DNA of 64,000 nucleotides from Aquibium microcysteis (GTDB lineage: Bacteria; Pseudomonadota; Alphaproteobacteria; Rhizobiales; Rhizobiaceae), in contig NZ_CP061080.1 in assembly GCF_014495845.1 (NCBI RefSeq), positions 2,593,001-2,657,000 of the forward strand, read 5' to 3'. A program made the translations under genes and the position numbers. Position 1 is the stretch's first letter. Every line of letters begins with the position of its first letter. The notes beneath the pieces are model-generated. The model had not been told where the DNA came from, did not search any database, and was given only the letters and a program-made list of their open reading frames with translations. Below are positions 55,795 to 64,000 of the stretch, piece by piece.

Positions 55795-56385
55795 TCAGGC
55801 AGCCTGGAGGCCGAGCTCGCTCCAGCGGTCCAGATAGATCCGGAACCACGGCGTGAAGGACTGGGGGTCGGCGGCGATCGCCGCGTGCAGCTCGTCCCGG
55901 TCCAGCCAGGCCACGGCCTGCACCTCGGCCGGGTCGAAGCGGTCGAGCGGGAGCGCAGCGGCGCCTCCGGCCGCTGCGGACGCGGGCGCCAGGTTGGCCT
56001 CGAAGATGTGCACCCGCTCGTTCTCGATCATGCCGCTGCCGACGTCGGCGCGGTAGTCGACCACGCTCCGCGCGGCGAGCGGCAGCGTGAAGCCGAGTTC
56101 TTCCTGCAGGCGTCGGCGCGCGCAGGCAGCCGGCGCCTCGGCCCAGTTGGGATGGGTGCAGCAGGAATTGGCCCACTGGCCGCCGGAATGGTATTTTCCG
56201 GACGCCCGGCGCTGCACCAGCAGCCGGTCGCCGGCGAAGACGAAGACCGACACCGCGAGGTGCTTCTGGCCACGATAATGGGCCTCGAGCTTGCCGACCG
56301 GCAGGAAGGACCCGTCGCTCTCGATGGCGACGATGGTCTCCTCGTCCGCATTCCGGCGCTGCAGGCTCGCGCTCGCTGCTCTCAT
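55795..56385 (-). CDS. idi: Isopentenyl-diphosphate isomerase, type 1
   Basis: A 196-residue Nudix-fold enzyme. It shows HLAVSVFVFAGDRLLVQRRA, SGGQWANSCCTHP with catalytic Cys, the metal-binding RRLQEELGF (Nudix-like Glu pair) and WLDRDEL. It interconverts IPP and DMAPP to supply GGPP. GGGGAGG precedes the ATG. It follows hemA by 31 bases on the same strand. Confidence 0.93.
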   Translation of the reverse strand: MRAASASLQRRNADEETIVAIESDGSFLPVGKLEAHYRGQKHLAVSVFVFAGDRLLVQRRASGKYHSGGQWANSCCTHPNWAEAPAACARRRLQEELGFTLPLAARSVVDYRADVGSGMIENERVHIFEANLAPASAAAGGAAALPLDRFDPAEVQAVAWLDRDELHAAIAADPQSFTPWFRIYLDRWSELGLQAA

Positions 56386-56416
56386 CGACCCGACCTCCCC
56401 GGCATGGTGCTTCCCG

Positions 56417-57631
56417 TCACGCCACCTTCCGGGCCAGCGCGCAGCGCGACCAGAGGTCCGAGAGGGCGCCGGCGAAGTGGTCGATGTCGGCGTCGGTGTG
56501 GAACGGTGTGGGCGTGATGCGCAGCCGCTCGGTCTTGCGCGGCACGGTCGGATAGTTGATCGGCTGCACGTAGATGCCGTGGCTGTCGAGCAGGAGGTCC
56601 GACAGCCATTTGCACTTGGCCGCGTCGCCCACCATCACCGGCACGATGTGGCTCGGGTTCTGCATGGTCGGAATGCCGATGCCGTCGAGGCGCGCGCGCA
56701 CCTTGCGCACCCGCTCCTGGTGGCGGGCGCGCTCCATCTGGCTCTCCTTCAGGTGCCGGATCGAGGCCCGCGCGCCGGCCGCCACGTGCGGCGGCAGGGC
56801 GGTGGTGAAGATGAAGCCCGAAGCGAAGGAGCGGATGTAGTCGCACAGCGCCGCCGAGCCGGCGATGTAGCCGCCGACCACGCCGAAGGCCTTGCCCAGC
56901 GTGCCCTCGATCAGCGTCACGCGGTCCATCAGGCCCTCGCGCTCGGCGATGCCGCCGCCGCGCGGCCCGTAGAGGCCGACCGCGTGCACCTCGTCGAGAT
57001 AGCTCATCGCGCCGTGCTTCTCGCAGACGTCGAGGATGTCCTTGATCGGCGCGATGTCGCCGTCCATCGAATAGACGCTCTCGAAGGCGACGATCTTGGG
57101 CCGCTCCGGCCCGTATTCCGACAGGATCCGGTCGAGGTCCTCCACGTCGTTGTGGCGCCAGATGCGGCGCTCGGCCTTCGACTGGCGGATGCCCTCGATC
57201 ATCGAGGCGTGGTTGCCGGCGTCCGACAGGATGACGCAGTTCGGGATCGTCGAGCCGAGCGTGCCGAGGGCCGCCCAGTTCGAGACGTAGCCGGAGGTGA
57301 ACAGCAGCGCCGATTCCTTGCCGTGCAGGTCGGCGAGTTCGTCCTCGAGCAGCACGTGGTAGTGATTGGTGCCGGAGATGTTGCGCGTGCCGCCGGCGCC
57401 GGCGCCACAGCGGTCGATCGCCTCGTGCATGGCCGCGATCACCTTGGGGTGCTGGCCCATGCCCAGATAGTCGTTCGAGCACCAGACGGTGACCTCGCGC
57501 GTCTGTCCGTCGACATGGCGGGTCGCCCGCGGAAAGGTGCCGCGCTGCCGCTCCAGGTCGGCGAAGACCCGGTAGCGGCCCTCGCCGCGCAGGCCGTCGA
57601 GCTTCGTGGCGAAAAAGGCTTCGAAGTTCAC
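56417..57631 (-). CDS. hemA: 5-aminolevulinate synthase
   Basis: A 404-residue PLP enzyme condensing glycine and succinyl-CoA, the first tetrapyrrole step in alphaproteobacteria. It has [59 protein letters not shown] and the PLP-Lys in [13 protein letters not shown] (about residue 240). The start is GTG 57631: GGAGGAGG lies eight bases upstream and the product then begins [10 protein letters not shown], like other HemA. An ATG six codons earlier would overlap that ribosome binding site. Confidence 0.95.
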   Translation of the reverse strand: MNFEAFFATKLDGLRGEGRYRVFADLERQRGTFPRATRHVDGQTREVTVWCSNDYLGMGQHPKVIAAMHEAIDRCGAGAGGTRNISGTNHYHVLLEDELADLHGKESALLFTSGYVSNWAALGTLGSTIPNCVILSDAGNHASMIEGIRQSKAERRIWRHNDVEDLDRILSEYGPERPKIVAFESVYSMDGDIAPIKDILDVCEKHGAMSYLDEVHAVGLYGPRGGGIAEREGLMDRVTLIEGTLGKAFGVVGGYIAGSAALCDYIRSFASGFIFTTALPPHVAAGARASIRHLKESQMERARHQERVRKVRARLDGIGIPTMQNPSHIVPVMVGDAAKCKWLSDLLLDSHGIYVQPINYPTVPRKTERLRITPTPFHTDADIDHFAGALSDLWSRCALARKVA

Positions 57632-57692
57632 GGGGCAGTCCTCCTCCATGCGCGGGCGCGGCCCTGCCGCTCCCGGTCGTTCGGCACGGCGC

Positions 57693-58526
57693 TCATGCGG
57701 CCGGCCTCGGTTGCTTGATCTTGGTCGCCGGCGCGATGCGGCCGGCTGCCGCAGGCGGCCTGGCCGCCCGCTCCCGCGAGCCGAGGCTCCAGTTCCACAG
57801 CGCCTCGAAGGGCAGCGGCAGGATCAGGAACCAGTGCTCGATGATGGCGAGCGCCATGATGGTCGTGAGGAACATCATGCTGGTGCGTTCGAAGTCGCTC
57901 TCGGCCTCGACGGCCGCGACGGCCGTCAGCGCGCAAACGACGGTGGAGACCGTCACGGAGACCGGGAACAGGAGGTTCATGTCGGCCTTGCGCATGAACC
58001 CCTTCAGGAACTCCAGGTGCTCGGGCAGGAAATGCTCGTTCAGGTTCCGCACGCCCAGGAAGACGTTGAGGCGGGCGCTCTCGTGCATCCACCACAGGAT
58101 CAGGAAGGTGAAGAGCCCCGTCTTGTTCGGCGCGTCCCAGGAAATCCAGGCAACGGCACCGAACAGCGCCACGATGGCGAGCTCGTGCCAGATGTTGGCC
58201 TTCAGGGCATGGCCGAAATGCCGCCATCCCTTGCAGTCATGCGCGCAGCGCTCGACCCGCAGCCCGGTGACGAAGCCGAGATAGAGGCTGGCTTCCAGCC
58301 AGGCCCAGACCGCCAGCGCGCCGCAGAAGGCGATGTAGGCGTCGTGCGCATCCGTACCGCCGGCCGACGTCCACAGGAGCCAGAAGCCGGCCACGGCCAG
58401 CGCCGTGGCGCCGGCCATGGTCCATTTGAAGGTGACGCGCGGCAGCCCGTCGAGCCAGATGATCGCCCCGGTGGAAAACCACCAGGCGAACAGGGCGAAC
58501 AGGACGGGTGCCGCGTAGCCGGACAT
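57693..58526 (-). CDS. puhE: Photosynthetic complex assembly protein PuhE
   Basis: A 277-residue integral membrane protein (DUF3623) with six or more hydrophobic segments. Features are [15 protein letters not shown] near residue 15, the conserved [20 protein letters not shown] near 128-147 and [15 protein letters not shown] near the C-terminus. PuhE influences RC/LH1 assembly and bacteriochlorophyll production. TAGGAGG precedes ATG 58526; it lies 8 bases after acsF. Confidence 0.9.
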   Translation of the reverse strand: MSGYAAPVLFALFAWWFSTGAIIWLDGLPRVTFKWTMAGATALAVAGFWLLWTSAGGTDAHDAYIAFCGALAVWAWLEASLYLGFVTGLRVERCAHDCKGWRHFGHALKANIWHELAIVALFGAVAWISWDAPNKTGLFTFLILWWMHESARLNVFLGVRNLNEHFLPEHLEFLKGFMRKADMNLLFPVSVTVSTVVCALTAVAAVEAESDFERTSMMFLTTIMALAIIEHWFLILPLPFEALWNWSLGSRERAARPPAAAGRIAPATKIKQPRPAA

Positions 58527-58534
58527 GACGCCTC

Positions 58535-59599
58535 CTACCACACCGGCTGCATGCGGCTGGTGTCCGGCAGTTCGTTCTCGATCGTCGGGATCGTGTAGAG
58601 CGACACGAAGGTCAGCGCCGCCGACAGCCCGCAGCCGGCGCGCCGGATCCTGGCGACGAGGCCGTCGCCCTTGATCGCGTCGGCCTTCTCGTTGATGCGG
58701 CGCAGCTTCTCCAGCCCCTTGCGGAAACGCGGATGGTCGATGTCGAGCACCAGCGGGAAGACCTGCCGCGTGATCTCGCTCGTCAGCCGGAAGACCTTGT
58801 AGTCATATTCGGTCGGATCCATGCCGAGCGCCTTGTAGAACTCCGGCCGCGCATGGTCGCGGACGTACATGGTCGCGTAGACGGCGAGCACGAAGAAGCG
58901 CACCCAGAGCCGGTTCATGCCCTTCAGATAGTCCGGATTGGCGCGCATCAGCAGCGCGAAGGCCTCGCCGTGGCGGAACTCGTCGTTGCACCACTTCTCG
59001 AACCACTTGAAGATCGGATGGAACCGCCGCTCCGGATGCCGCTCGAAATGGCGGTAGATGTTGATGTAGCGGGCATAGCCGATCTTCTCGGACAGGTAGG
59101 TGGCGTAGAAGATGAACTTCGGCCGGAAATAGGTGTACTTCTTCGCCTTGGTCAGGAAGCCGAGATTGACGCCGATCCCGAACTCCTTGAGCGAATCGTT
59201 GATGAAGCCGGCATGCCGCGCCTCGTCCCGGCTCATCAGCCCGAACAGGCGCACCATCTCCGGATTCTTGCCGCGCTTCTTCATCTCCTTGTAGAGCACG
59301 CAGCCGGAAAATTCCGCCGTCAGCGACGACACGAGGAAGTCGACGAACTCGTTGCGCAGCCCTTCCGGCAGCGCTTCGAAATCGATCTTGTCCCAGTCGG
59401 CGTTGCGCTTGAAATGGCCGCGGTTCGGATCGTCTTCCATCTCCTGCAGCAGCGCATCCCATTCTGCCCGGACGCTCGACACGTCCATGCGGTCGAGCGC
59501 CTCGAAGTCGGTGGTGTAGAAGCGCGGCGACAAGAGCGTCGACTGCGCGGCCATTCCGTCGGTGTCGGCGGCCTTCAGCGAGAGTTTCTCGATGGTCAT
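58535..59599 (-). CDS. acsF: Aerobic Mg-protoporphyrin IX ester cyclase AcsF
   Basis: A 354-residue diiron monooxygenase forming the isocyclic ring of bacteriochlorophyll with O2. Iron ligands are in [26 protein letters not shown] and [12 protein letters not shown], two EExxH-like motifs. C-terminal hydrophobic segment near residue 330. Its presence shows an aerobic route. ATG overlaps the preceding small gene by ATGA. Confidence 0.96.
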   Translation of the reverse strand: MTIEKLSLKAADTDGMAAQSTLLSPRFYTTDFEALDRMDVSSVRAEWDALLQEMEDDPNRGHFKRNADWDKIDFEALPEGLRNEFVDFLVSSLTAEFSGCVLYKEMKKRGKNPEMVRLFGLMSRDEARHAGFINDSLKEFGIGVNLGFLTKAKKYTYFRPKFIFYATYLSEKIGYARYINIYRHFERHPERRFHPIFKWFEKWCNDEFRHGEAFALLMRANPDYLKGMNRLWVRFFVLAVYATMYVRDHARPEFYKALGMDPTEYDYKVFRLTSEITRQVFPLVLDIDHPRFRKGLEKLRRINEKADAIKGDGLVARIRRAGCGLSAALTFVSLYTIPTIENELPDTSRMQPVW

Positions 59600-59898
59600 G
59601 ACGCCCTCCCCGACGAGAAGCTGAACTCCAGCAGTTCCATGAACTCGAAGTCTCCGGTCATCCTGACCCACAGGCGCTCGGGCGCGGCCGCCCTGGTGAC
59701 GGTCGCCATCCGCTCGAGCGTCACGCGCTCGCCGTAAGGCACGACGATCTCGCCGCCCTGCACGTGCACCTCGTCGCCCGGACCGACGTCGACGCCGTCC
59801 AGTTCGACATGCGCATGCAGGCTCTCCCAGGTGTTCTCGATCTCGATGATGCAGCGGACGTCGATCTTCTCGCGTCCCAGTCCCAGTTGCTCGATCAT
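59596..59898 (-). CDS. bciE: BciE-like auxiliary cyclase subunit
   Basis: A 100-residue soluble protein directly before acsF, overlapping it and puhC by ATGA on either side. It shows [22 protein letters not shown] and [20 protein letters not shown], giving a beta-rich fold. In alphaproteobacteria the AcsF cyclase needs a small auxiliary subunit, BciE, encoded next to acsF (established for Rhodobacter). I assign it by position, size and coupling; the sequence match itself I could not test. Confidence 0.65.
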   Translation of the reverse strand: MIEQLGLGREKIDVRCIIEIENTWESLHAHVELDGVDVGPGDEVHVQGGEIVVPYGERVTLERMATVTRAAAPERLWVRMTGDFEFMELLEFSFSSGRAS

Positions 59899-60344
59899 TG
59901 CGGTTCCCTCCTCTGATCGATGAAAGCACCGAATGCTGCGGCATTCGGTTGACCGAAGGCATTCAGGGTGATGGTCCGTCCGGTCTCCGGATCCACCAGT
60001 CGCAGGGCCCCGTCCGCATAGCGGACGAGGTCGAAGGGCGTGGCATCGGAAATGCCGCGCTTCTTGCGGGCCGTCGCAAGGCCACGCACGGTCGTTCGAA
60101 CGAAACCGCCCTCGCCGACGCCCAGGCGCGCCAGCTGATCGCCGGTCGACGCGTCGCTGACGACGACGACGCCGCCCGGCTCGTCCGTGAAGCGGAGCGG
60201 CAGGGTGACCTCCACGGGTCCAGCCGGCAACGGAGCCTCGGACCTGGGCGAGAAGGCCGCGATCAGGATCCCCATCATCGCAAGCGCGCCGCAGGCGATC
60301 GCCGGGCGGCGGAGCGGGTCGGGCTGGCGGATGGCTTGGGTCAT
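59895..60344 (-). CDS. puhC: Photosynthetic complex assembly protein PuhC
   Basis: A 149-residue protein with one N-terminal membrane segment ([15 protein letters not shown], residues 17-31) and a periplasmic domain: [41 protein letters not shown], and [20 protein letters not shown]. This matches PuhC, needed for LH1/RC assembly. GAAGGA precedes the ATG; it lies 13 bases after puhB. Confidence 0.92.
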   Translation of the reverse strand: MTQAIRQPDPLRRPAIACGALAMMGILIAAFSPRSEAPLPAGPVEVTLPLRFTDEPGGVVVVSDASTGDQLARLGVGEGGFVRTTVRGLATARKKRGISDATPFDLVRYADGALRLVDPETGRTITLNAFGQPNAAAFGAFIDQRREPQ

Positions 60345-60357
60345 GGCGGCTTCCTTC

Positions 60358-61035
60358 TCAGGCTGGCAGGCCGATGGGGCCCGGCGACGCCGACGAGGCG
60401 GCGGAGGCGCGGCCCGGCAGGCGCGCCGCCGGACCGACGGTGCCCTGTCCGGTCGCGGCCATCGCCTCGGCGATCAGCGGCGCGACCGCGGGTGCGTCGG
60501 CGATGGCGCGCAGCATCGGCTGTGGATGGTTGAAGGCGAAGGGGGTGGCATGCGGCCAGAGCGCCAGCCAGGCGATGCGGTTCGGCCGCGCGATCACGAA
60601 ACTGATGCTCGACGTGCCCAGAGGCGCGGACCGGACGGCTGCGGTCTCGACGAGCGACAGCGGAATGTCGAGCGTGATCGGCAGCGCGATGCCCGACCGG
60701 ATCAGCAGCCGCTTCGACGTCAGAGAATAGACCGTCGTGCGCGCGTAGAACCAGGCGAGCGTCGAAAGGATCGCCAGCGTGATCGCCGCGAGCAGCGTGA
60801 TCCAGACGGCGGCGGCCACGATGTCACCGGCCGAGCCGCCATTGGCCCACACCGAGGCGGCGCGCCACGCACCGACCAGGAGGAAGTAGATCGCGACGCC
60901 CCGCAGCCTGAACGCCGAGAGCGCCAGCGCCGTCCACTGCGGCCGACCCTGCCACAACAGGCGCTCGCCGCGCGGCAGCGGCGCCGGCAGGCCGGGTGCT
61001 GCCTCGAAGGCGAAGTCGTCGTGGCCCTGTGTCAT
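60358..61035 (-). CDS. puhB: Photosynthetic complex assembly protein PuhB
   Basis: A 225-residue membrane protein with three hydrophobic segments. It has LPRGERLLWQGRPQW near residue 20, YARTTVYSLTSKRLLIRSGIA (PH-like domain) near 115-135 and SFVIARPNRIAWLALWPH. PuhB assists reaction centre assembly. ATG overlaps the puhA stop by ATGA. Confidence 0.92.
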   Translation of the reverse strand: MTQGHDDFAFEAAPGLPAPLPRGERLLWQGRPQWTALALSAFRLRGVAIYFLLVGAWRAASVWANGGSAGDIVAAAVWITLLAAITLAILSTLAWFYARTTVYSLTSKRLLIRSGIALPITLDIPLSLVETAAVRSAPLGTSSISFVIARPNRIAWLALWPHATPFAFNHPQPMLRAIADAPAVAPLIAEAMAATGQGTVGPAARLPGRASAASSASPGPIGLPA

Positions 61036-61814
61036 AGCAGCGGCTCCGAACGCAGCGGCGTCGCATACATGTGCCCGCCGCCGAAATAGGCGCAGATGCG
61101 GTCCTCTTCGCGGAAGGTGACCGAATCGGCCGACGCCGGCCGCGGCGCCCGGCCGATCTGCTCGGCCTTCAGCGACCGCACCTTGACGCTGTGGCCGGAG
61201 AGTCCGGATCCCTCGATCGTCGAAAGGGTCATCGGGATCAGCACGTTGTTGATGCCCGGCACGTCGACCTTGACCTCGAGGTAGCGGATCACGTGCTCGG
61301 CGCGGTCGATCCAGAGATCGACGACCGTGCCGGCGACCTTGCGGTCGAGGCCGACGACCGCCAGGCCGCGCGGATCGACGTCGCCCTTCGCCACACCGTA
61401 ATGCCCGTCCACCCGTGTCGGAACGATCTTGTTGTGGCCGTCCCAGGTCTGGTCCGGAACCTCGCGGCGTTCGGCCCATGCGGCCGGGCCGACGCCGTCG
61501 GCCAGCGCATCACCGGTGGGGGTCAGCGGTGCGCCCGGCCACGGGCCGACGCGCACGGCCGCGACCGGCCTCTGGTCCCGCTTGAAGTTCGGAGCGGTGG
61601 CCGTCGTGCCGTCGCGCAGAAGGAAGGTCTTCGGGCTCGGCAGCAGCAGGAAGCCGCGGTCCTTCACCTTGCCCGTCGGATCGGATTCCAGCGGATAGCC
61701 CTCGCGCCGGTCCTCGCGCCGAAGCCAGAAGACCAGGCCGAAGAAGAACAGCCAGAAGACGTAGAGCGCCACCTGCGCCGCGTCGATGTAGCTGGAGAAC
61801 TCGTTGGGATACAT
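61032..61814 (-). CDS. puhA: Reaction centre H subunit
   Basis: A 260-residue protein with one N-terminal membrane helix (AAQVALYVFWLFFFGLVFWL, residues 12-31) followed by LRREDRREGYPLE. The cytoplasmic PRC-type beta-barrel domain carries WDGHNKIVPTRV, DPRGLAVVGLDRKVAGTV and IPMTLSTIEG. It caps the PufLM core and controls proton delivery to QB. It follows lhaA by 23 bases. Confidence 0.97.
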   Translation of the reverse strand: MYPNEFSSYIDAAQVALYVFWLFFFGLVFWLRREDRREGYPLESDPTGKVKDRGFLLLPSPKTFLLRDGTTATAPNFKRDQRPVAAVRVGPWPGAPLTPTGDALADGVGPAAWAERREVPDQTWDGHNKIVPTRVDGHYGVAKGDVDPRGLAVVGLDRKVAGTVVDLWIDRAEHVIRYLEVKVDVPGINNVLIPMTLSTIEGSGLSGHSVKVRSLKAEQIGRAPRPASADSVTFREEDRICAYFGGGHMYATPLRSEPLL

Positions 61815-61837
61815 GCTCTTTCTCCCCTGTACCGGCC

Positions 61838-63280
61838 TCAGCCGGGAAAAGCCGCCAAACCGAAAGTGTCTCCGTCCCGCCGGATCGTCTCGGACCCCGC
61901 GTAGCGGGCGAGCGGGCCGACGGCGACGAGTGCCGCAAACAAGAGCGCGATCTCGACATGATAGACCACGCCGTAGCCGGCCTCGGGTCCCTGGAAGACC
62001 GTGCCGAGCGTGCCGTTGGCGGCAAGCGTCGTCACGATGTCGCGCACCGCCCCGCCTGCCGCGACGGCCAGACCCGCGGCGGTCGCCTGGGCCGCCCCCC
62101 AGGCGCCGAGCGCGATGCCGCTGTCCGTCATGCGTCCGATGTTCATCGCCGCCGTCAGCAGGCCGACCGTGTAGAGACCGCCGCCGAAGCCGATCAGCGC
62201 CGCGCCCACCCTGAAGAGGCCGCCGGATTCCAGGGGCGCCGAGATGATGACCAGCGTGAAGGCCAGGATGCCGGCAACCCCGCCGACACCCGAGAGGCGA
62301 TAGGGATTGACGCCGCGGTCGAGCGCACGCGCCGCAAGGAAAAGACCGGCGATCGTGCCGCCGGCCAGCATCGCCGTCAGCAGCGTGGTCTGGCCCACGT
62401 CGAGCCCCAGAACCTCGCCACCATAGGGTTCGAGCAGCACGTCCTGCATGGCGAAGGCGGCCGAGCCGAGCGACACCGCGACCAGCAGGCGCCGGGCGCC
62501 CGGTGCACGGACGAACATCGCCCAGGCCTCGCCGAAAGGCTGGCGCGGGCGGTCGTGCGCGGTGACGCGCGGATCGCGGCCTTCCTGCTTCCACAAAGCC
62601 ACGAGATTGAGCACCATGGTGACCGCCGCGGCCCCCTGGACGACCTGGATGAGCAGCACGTGGCCGAAATCGGCCAGCAGCAGCGAAAATGCGATCGCCG
62701 AGACGAACATGCCGACGAGCAGCACGAGATAGAGCAGCGCCACGACGCGCGGGCGGCTGTCCTCCGGCGCCAGATCGCAGGCGAGCGCGAGCCCGGCCGT
62801 CTGCACGGTATGAAGTCCGGCGCCCACCAGGAGGAAGGCGAGTGCTGCGCCCACTTCGCCGGCATAGGGTACCGCCGCCTCGCCGCCGCCCGACAGCACG
62901 AGCAGCGCGAACGGCATGATCGCGAAGCCGCCGAACTGCAGCAGCGTGCCGAACCAGATGTAGGGCACGCGCCGCCAGCCGAGATGCGAGCGGTGGGTGT
63001 CGGAGCGGTGGCCGATCAGCGCACGTGCCGGCGCAAGCAGGATCGGCAGCGCGACCATGACCGCCACCACCGTCGCCGGCACGCCGAGCTCGACGATCAT
63101 GACGCGGTTCAGCGTACCGGTCAGCAGCACCATCGCCATGCCGACCGAGACCTGGAAGAGCGACAGGCGCAGCAGCCGTGACAGCGGCAGGCCGTCCGTT
63201 GCGGCATCGGCGAAGGGCAGGAACCGGCTTCCGAGCCGGATCCATGCCGAGGACATCGCGAAACCGCCGCGCCTGCTCAT
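61838..63280 (-). CDS. lhaA: LH1 assembly protein LhaA (PucC/BCH2 family)
   Basis: A 480-residue major-facilitator-like membrane protein with about twelve segments. It shows LSLFQVSVGMAMVLLTGTLNR, VALPILLAPARALIGHRSDT and RRVPYIWFGTLLQFGGFAIMP, the BCH2/PucC hallmarks, then SAAFAMQDVLLEPYGGEVLG. LhaA helps deliver bacteriochlorophyll to LH1. ATG overlaps the bchM stop by ATGA. Confidence 0.95.
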   Translation of the reverse strand: MSRRGGFAMSSAWIRLGSRFLPFADAATDGLPLSRLLRLSLFQVSVGMAMVLLTGTLNRVMIVELGVPATVVAVMVALPILLAPARALIGHRSDTHRSHLGWRRVPYIWFGTLLQFGGFAIMPFALLVLSGGGEAAVPYAGEVGAALAFLLVGAGLHTVQTAGLALACDLAPEDSRPRVVALLYLVLLVGMFVSAIAFSLLLADFGHVLLIQVVQGAAAVTMVLNLVALWKQEGRDPRVTAHDRPRQPFGEAWAMFVRAPGARRLLVAVSLGSAAFAMQDVLLEPYGGEVLGLDVGQTTLLTAMLAGGTIAGLFLAARALDRGVNPYRLSGVGGVAGILAFTLVIISAPLESGGLFRVGAALIGFGGGLYTVGLLTAAMNIGRMTDSGIALGAWGAAQATAAGLAVAAGGAVRDIVTTLAANGTLGTVFQGPEAGYGVVYHVEIALLFAALVAVGPLARYAGSETIRRDGDTFGLAAFPG

Positions 63281-63969
63281 GACCGCACCACCTCCATCGC
63301 CTGCGAGGTGTAGAAGCCGTGCCCGATGCGGGTCGTGCGGCCGGCGTGCCAGCCGGGAATGCCGTCGATGCGCGCGGCGATCGCCTCCGGTCGCACCGGC
63401 TCGATCGCCGGCGCCCGGTCGCCGCGCGGGAACAGCCGGCCCACCGCATGCATGGCGGCCAGCGCCGGCGTGCGCGGCGCGAAGGTGAAGACGATGCTGC
63501 GCTCGGTGCGCGCGGAGAGGCGCGCCAGCGCCTCGGCGGCGTCGGCGAGCGGATAGTGGATCAGCGAATCCATCGCCACCACCGCGTCGAAGCGGCCGAG
63601 CCTGTCGGAAAGCATGTCTCCCGAAAGGAACCGGATGCGGCCGGAACCGAGGTCGGCCGGCAGGGTCTTCGCCGCGAAGTCGACCATTTCGGGCGACAGG
63701 TCGATCGCGGTGACGTCCGCTCCGCGACGGGCGAGTTCGACCGAGAACATGCCGGCACCGCAGCCGGCGTCGAGCACGCGCCAGCCGGAGAGGTCCTGCG
63801 GCAGCATGTCGAGCATGGCCGCGCGCATCCGCGCCCTGCCCTCGCGCACGGTCGCCCGGATGCGGCCGAGCGGCGCCTCGGTGGCGAGCCGCTTCCAGGC
63901 ATCCACCGCGGTGCGGTCGAAATAGGTGCGGATCCGGTCCCGCCGCTCGATATAGGCTGCGCCGTCCAT
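63277..63969 (-). CDS. bchM: Mg-protoporphyrin IX methyltransferase BchM
   Basis: A 230-residue SAM-dependent O-methyltransferase acting on Mg-protoporphyrin IX before AcsF. It has YIERRDRIRTYFDRTAVDAW at the N-terminus, SAM motif VLDAGCGAGMFSVELARRGA near residue 65, VTAIDLSPEMVDFA, and FTFAPRTPALAAMHAVGRLFP. It shares TGATG with the bchL stop. Confidence 0.96.
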   Translation of the reverse strand: MDGAAYIERRDRIRTYFDRTAVDAWKRLATEAPLGRIRATVREGRARMRAAMLDMLPQDLSGWRVLDAGCGAGMFSVELARRGADVTAIDLSPEMVDFAAKTLPADLGSGRIRFLSGDMLSDRLGRFDAVVAMDSLIHYPLADAAEALARLSARTERSIVFTFAPRTPALAAMHAVGRLFPRGDRAPAIEPVRPEAIAARIDGIPGWHAGRTTRIGHGFYTSQAMEVVRS

Positions 63970-64000
63970 CAGTCGTACCCCAGGAAGTCGAAGATCTCGC
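63969..64000 (-). CDS. bchL: BchL, C-terminal end only
   Basis: The last nine full codons before the TGA read EIFDFLGYD, the typical ending of the iron protein of dark-operative protochlorophyllide reductase. Stop overlaps the bchM ATG (TGATG). The rest of the gene lies beyond the window edge. Confidence 0.8.
   Translation of the reverse strand, partial: EIFDFLGYD

Overview
The window is GC-rich alphaproteobacterial DNA. It carries a large aerobic-type photosynthesis gene cluster (about 28.1 kb to the right edge) and, to its left, an accessory/catabolic region. AcsF-type (oxygen-dependent) cyclase, ALA synthase HemA, CrtC/D/F carotenoid genes, PpsR, a bacteriophytochrome and puf/puh operons all point to a purple, probably aerobic anoxygenic, phototrophic alphaproteobacterium; Hyphomicrobiales-like is my inference. 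I saw no rRNA, tRNA, CRISPR array, transposase or phage gene.

Left region. 368-3391: three-gene operon of an APH-fold kinase, an ACAD10/11-type acyl-CoA dehydrogenase and an SDR. 3582-5370: a DUF3309 mini-protein, the C-terminal remnant of a PRC-barrel gene and a 1.3 kb array of palindromic intergenic repeats. 5446-9698: a hypothetical protein, an SMP-30/gluconolactonase with no normal start codon behind a perfect 16-bp palindrome, a TetR regulator, an ABM-domain monooxygenase and an SDR. 9985-15338 (minus): ribose-type ABC importer (SBP, ATPase, two permeases) in one operon with an alpha/beta hydrolase. 15677-19467: LysR, divergent ALDH7-type aldehyde dehydrogenase, LacI regulator.

19554-26187 is a compact divergent cluster: SIS deglycase (FrlB/FraB-like), GntR/UTRA regulator and ornithine-cyclodeaminase/mu-crystallin homologue on one side, and a FrlD-like PfkB kinase plus a complete three-part TRAP transporter on the other. 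I read it as an import, phosphorylation and deglycation pathway for an Amadori compound (fructosamine such as fructoselysine). recQ (26220-28025) separates it from the photosynthesis cluster.

Photosynthesis cluster, in order: ppsR (minus) divergent from bphP and a FixJ-type response regulator; a small ribbon-helix-helix protein; tspO; dxs and cycA (minus); bchI-bchD-bchO and crtI-crtB plus a 57-codon coupled ORF (plus); crtC-crtD (minus); crtE-crtF, bchC-X-Y-Z and pufQ-B-A-L-M (plus); and, converging on puf, bchL-bchM-lhaA-puhA-puhB-puhC-bciE-acsF-puhE-hemA-idi (minus). Together these give isoprenoid and tetrapyrrole precursors (dxs, idi, hemA), Mg chelation and later bacteriochlorophyll steps, spirilloxanthin-type carotenoids, LH1 and reaction centre structural and assembly proteins. 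Five TGT-N12-ACA boxes (PpsR consensus) sit in front of dxs, crtI, crtD/crtE and (twice) bchC. pufC is absent after pufM; a soluble cytochrome c is encoded in the cluster instead. Two points need raw-read checks: bchC has an apparent 1-nt deletion in a C run, and crtC has no ATG/GTG/TTG start.
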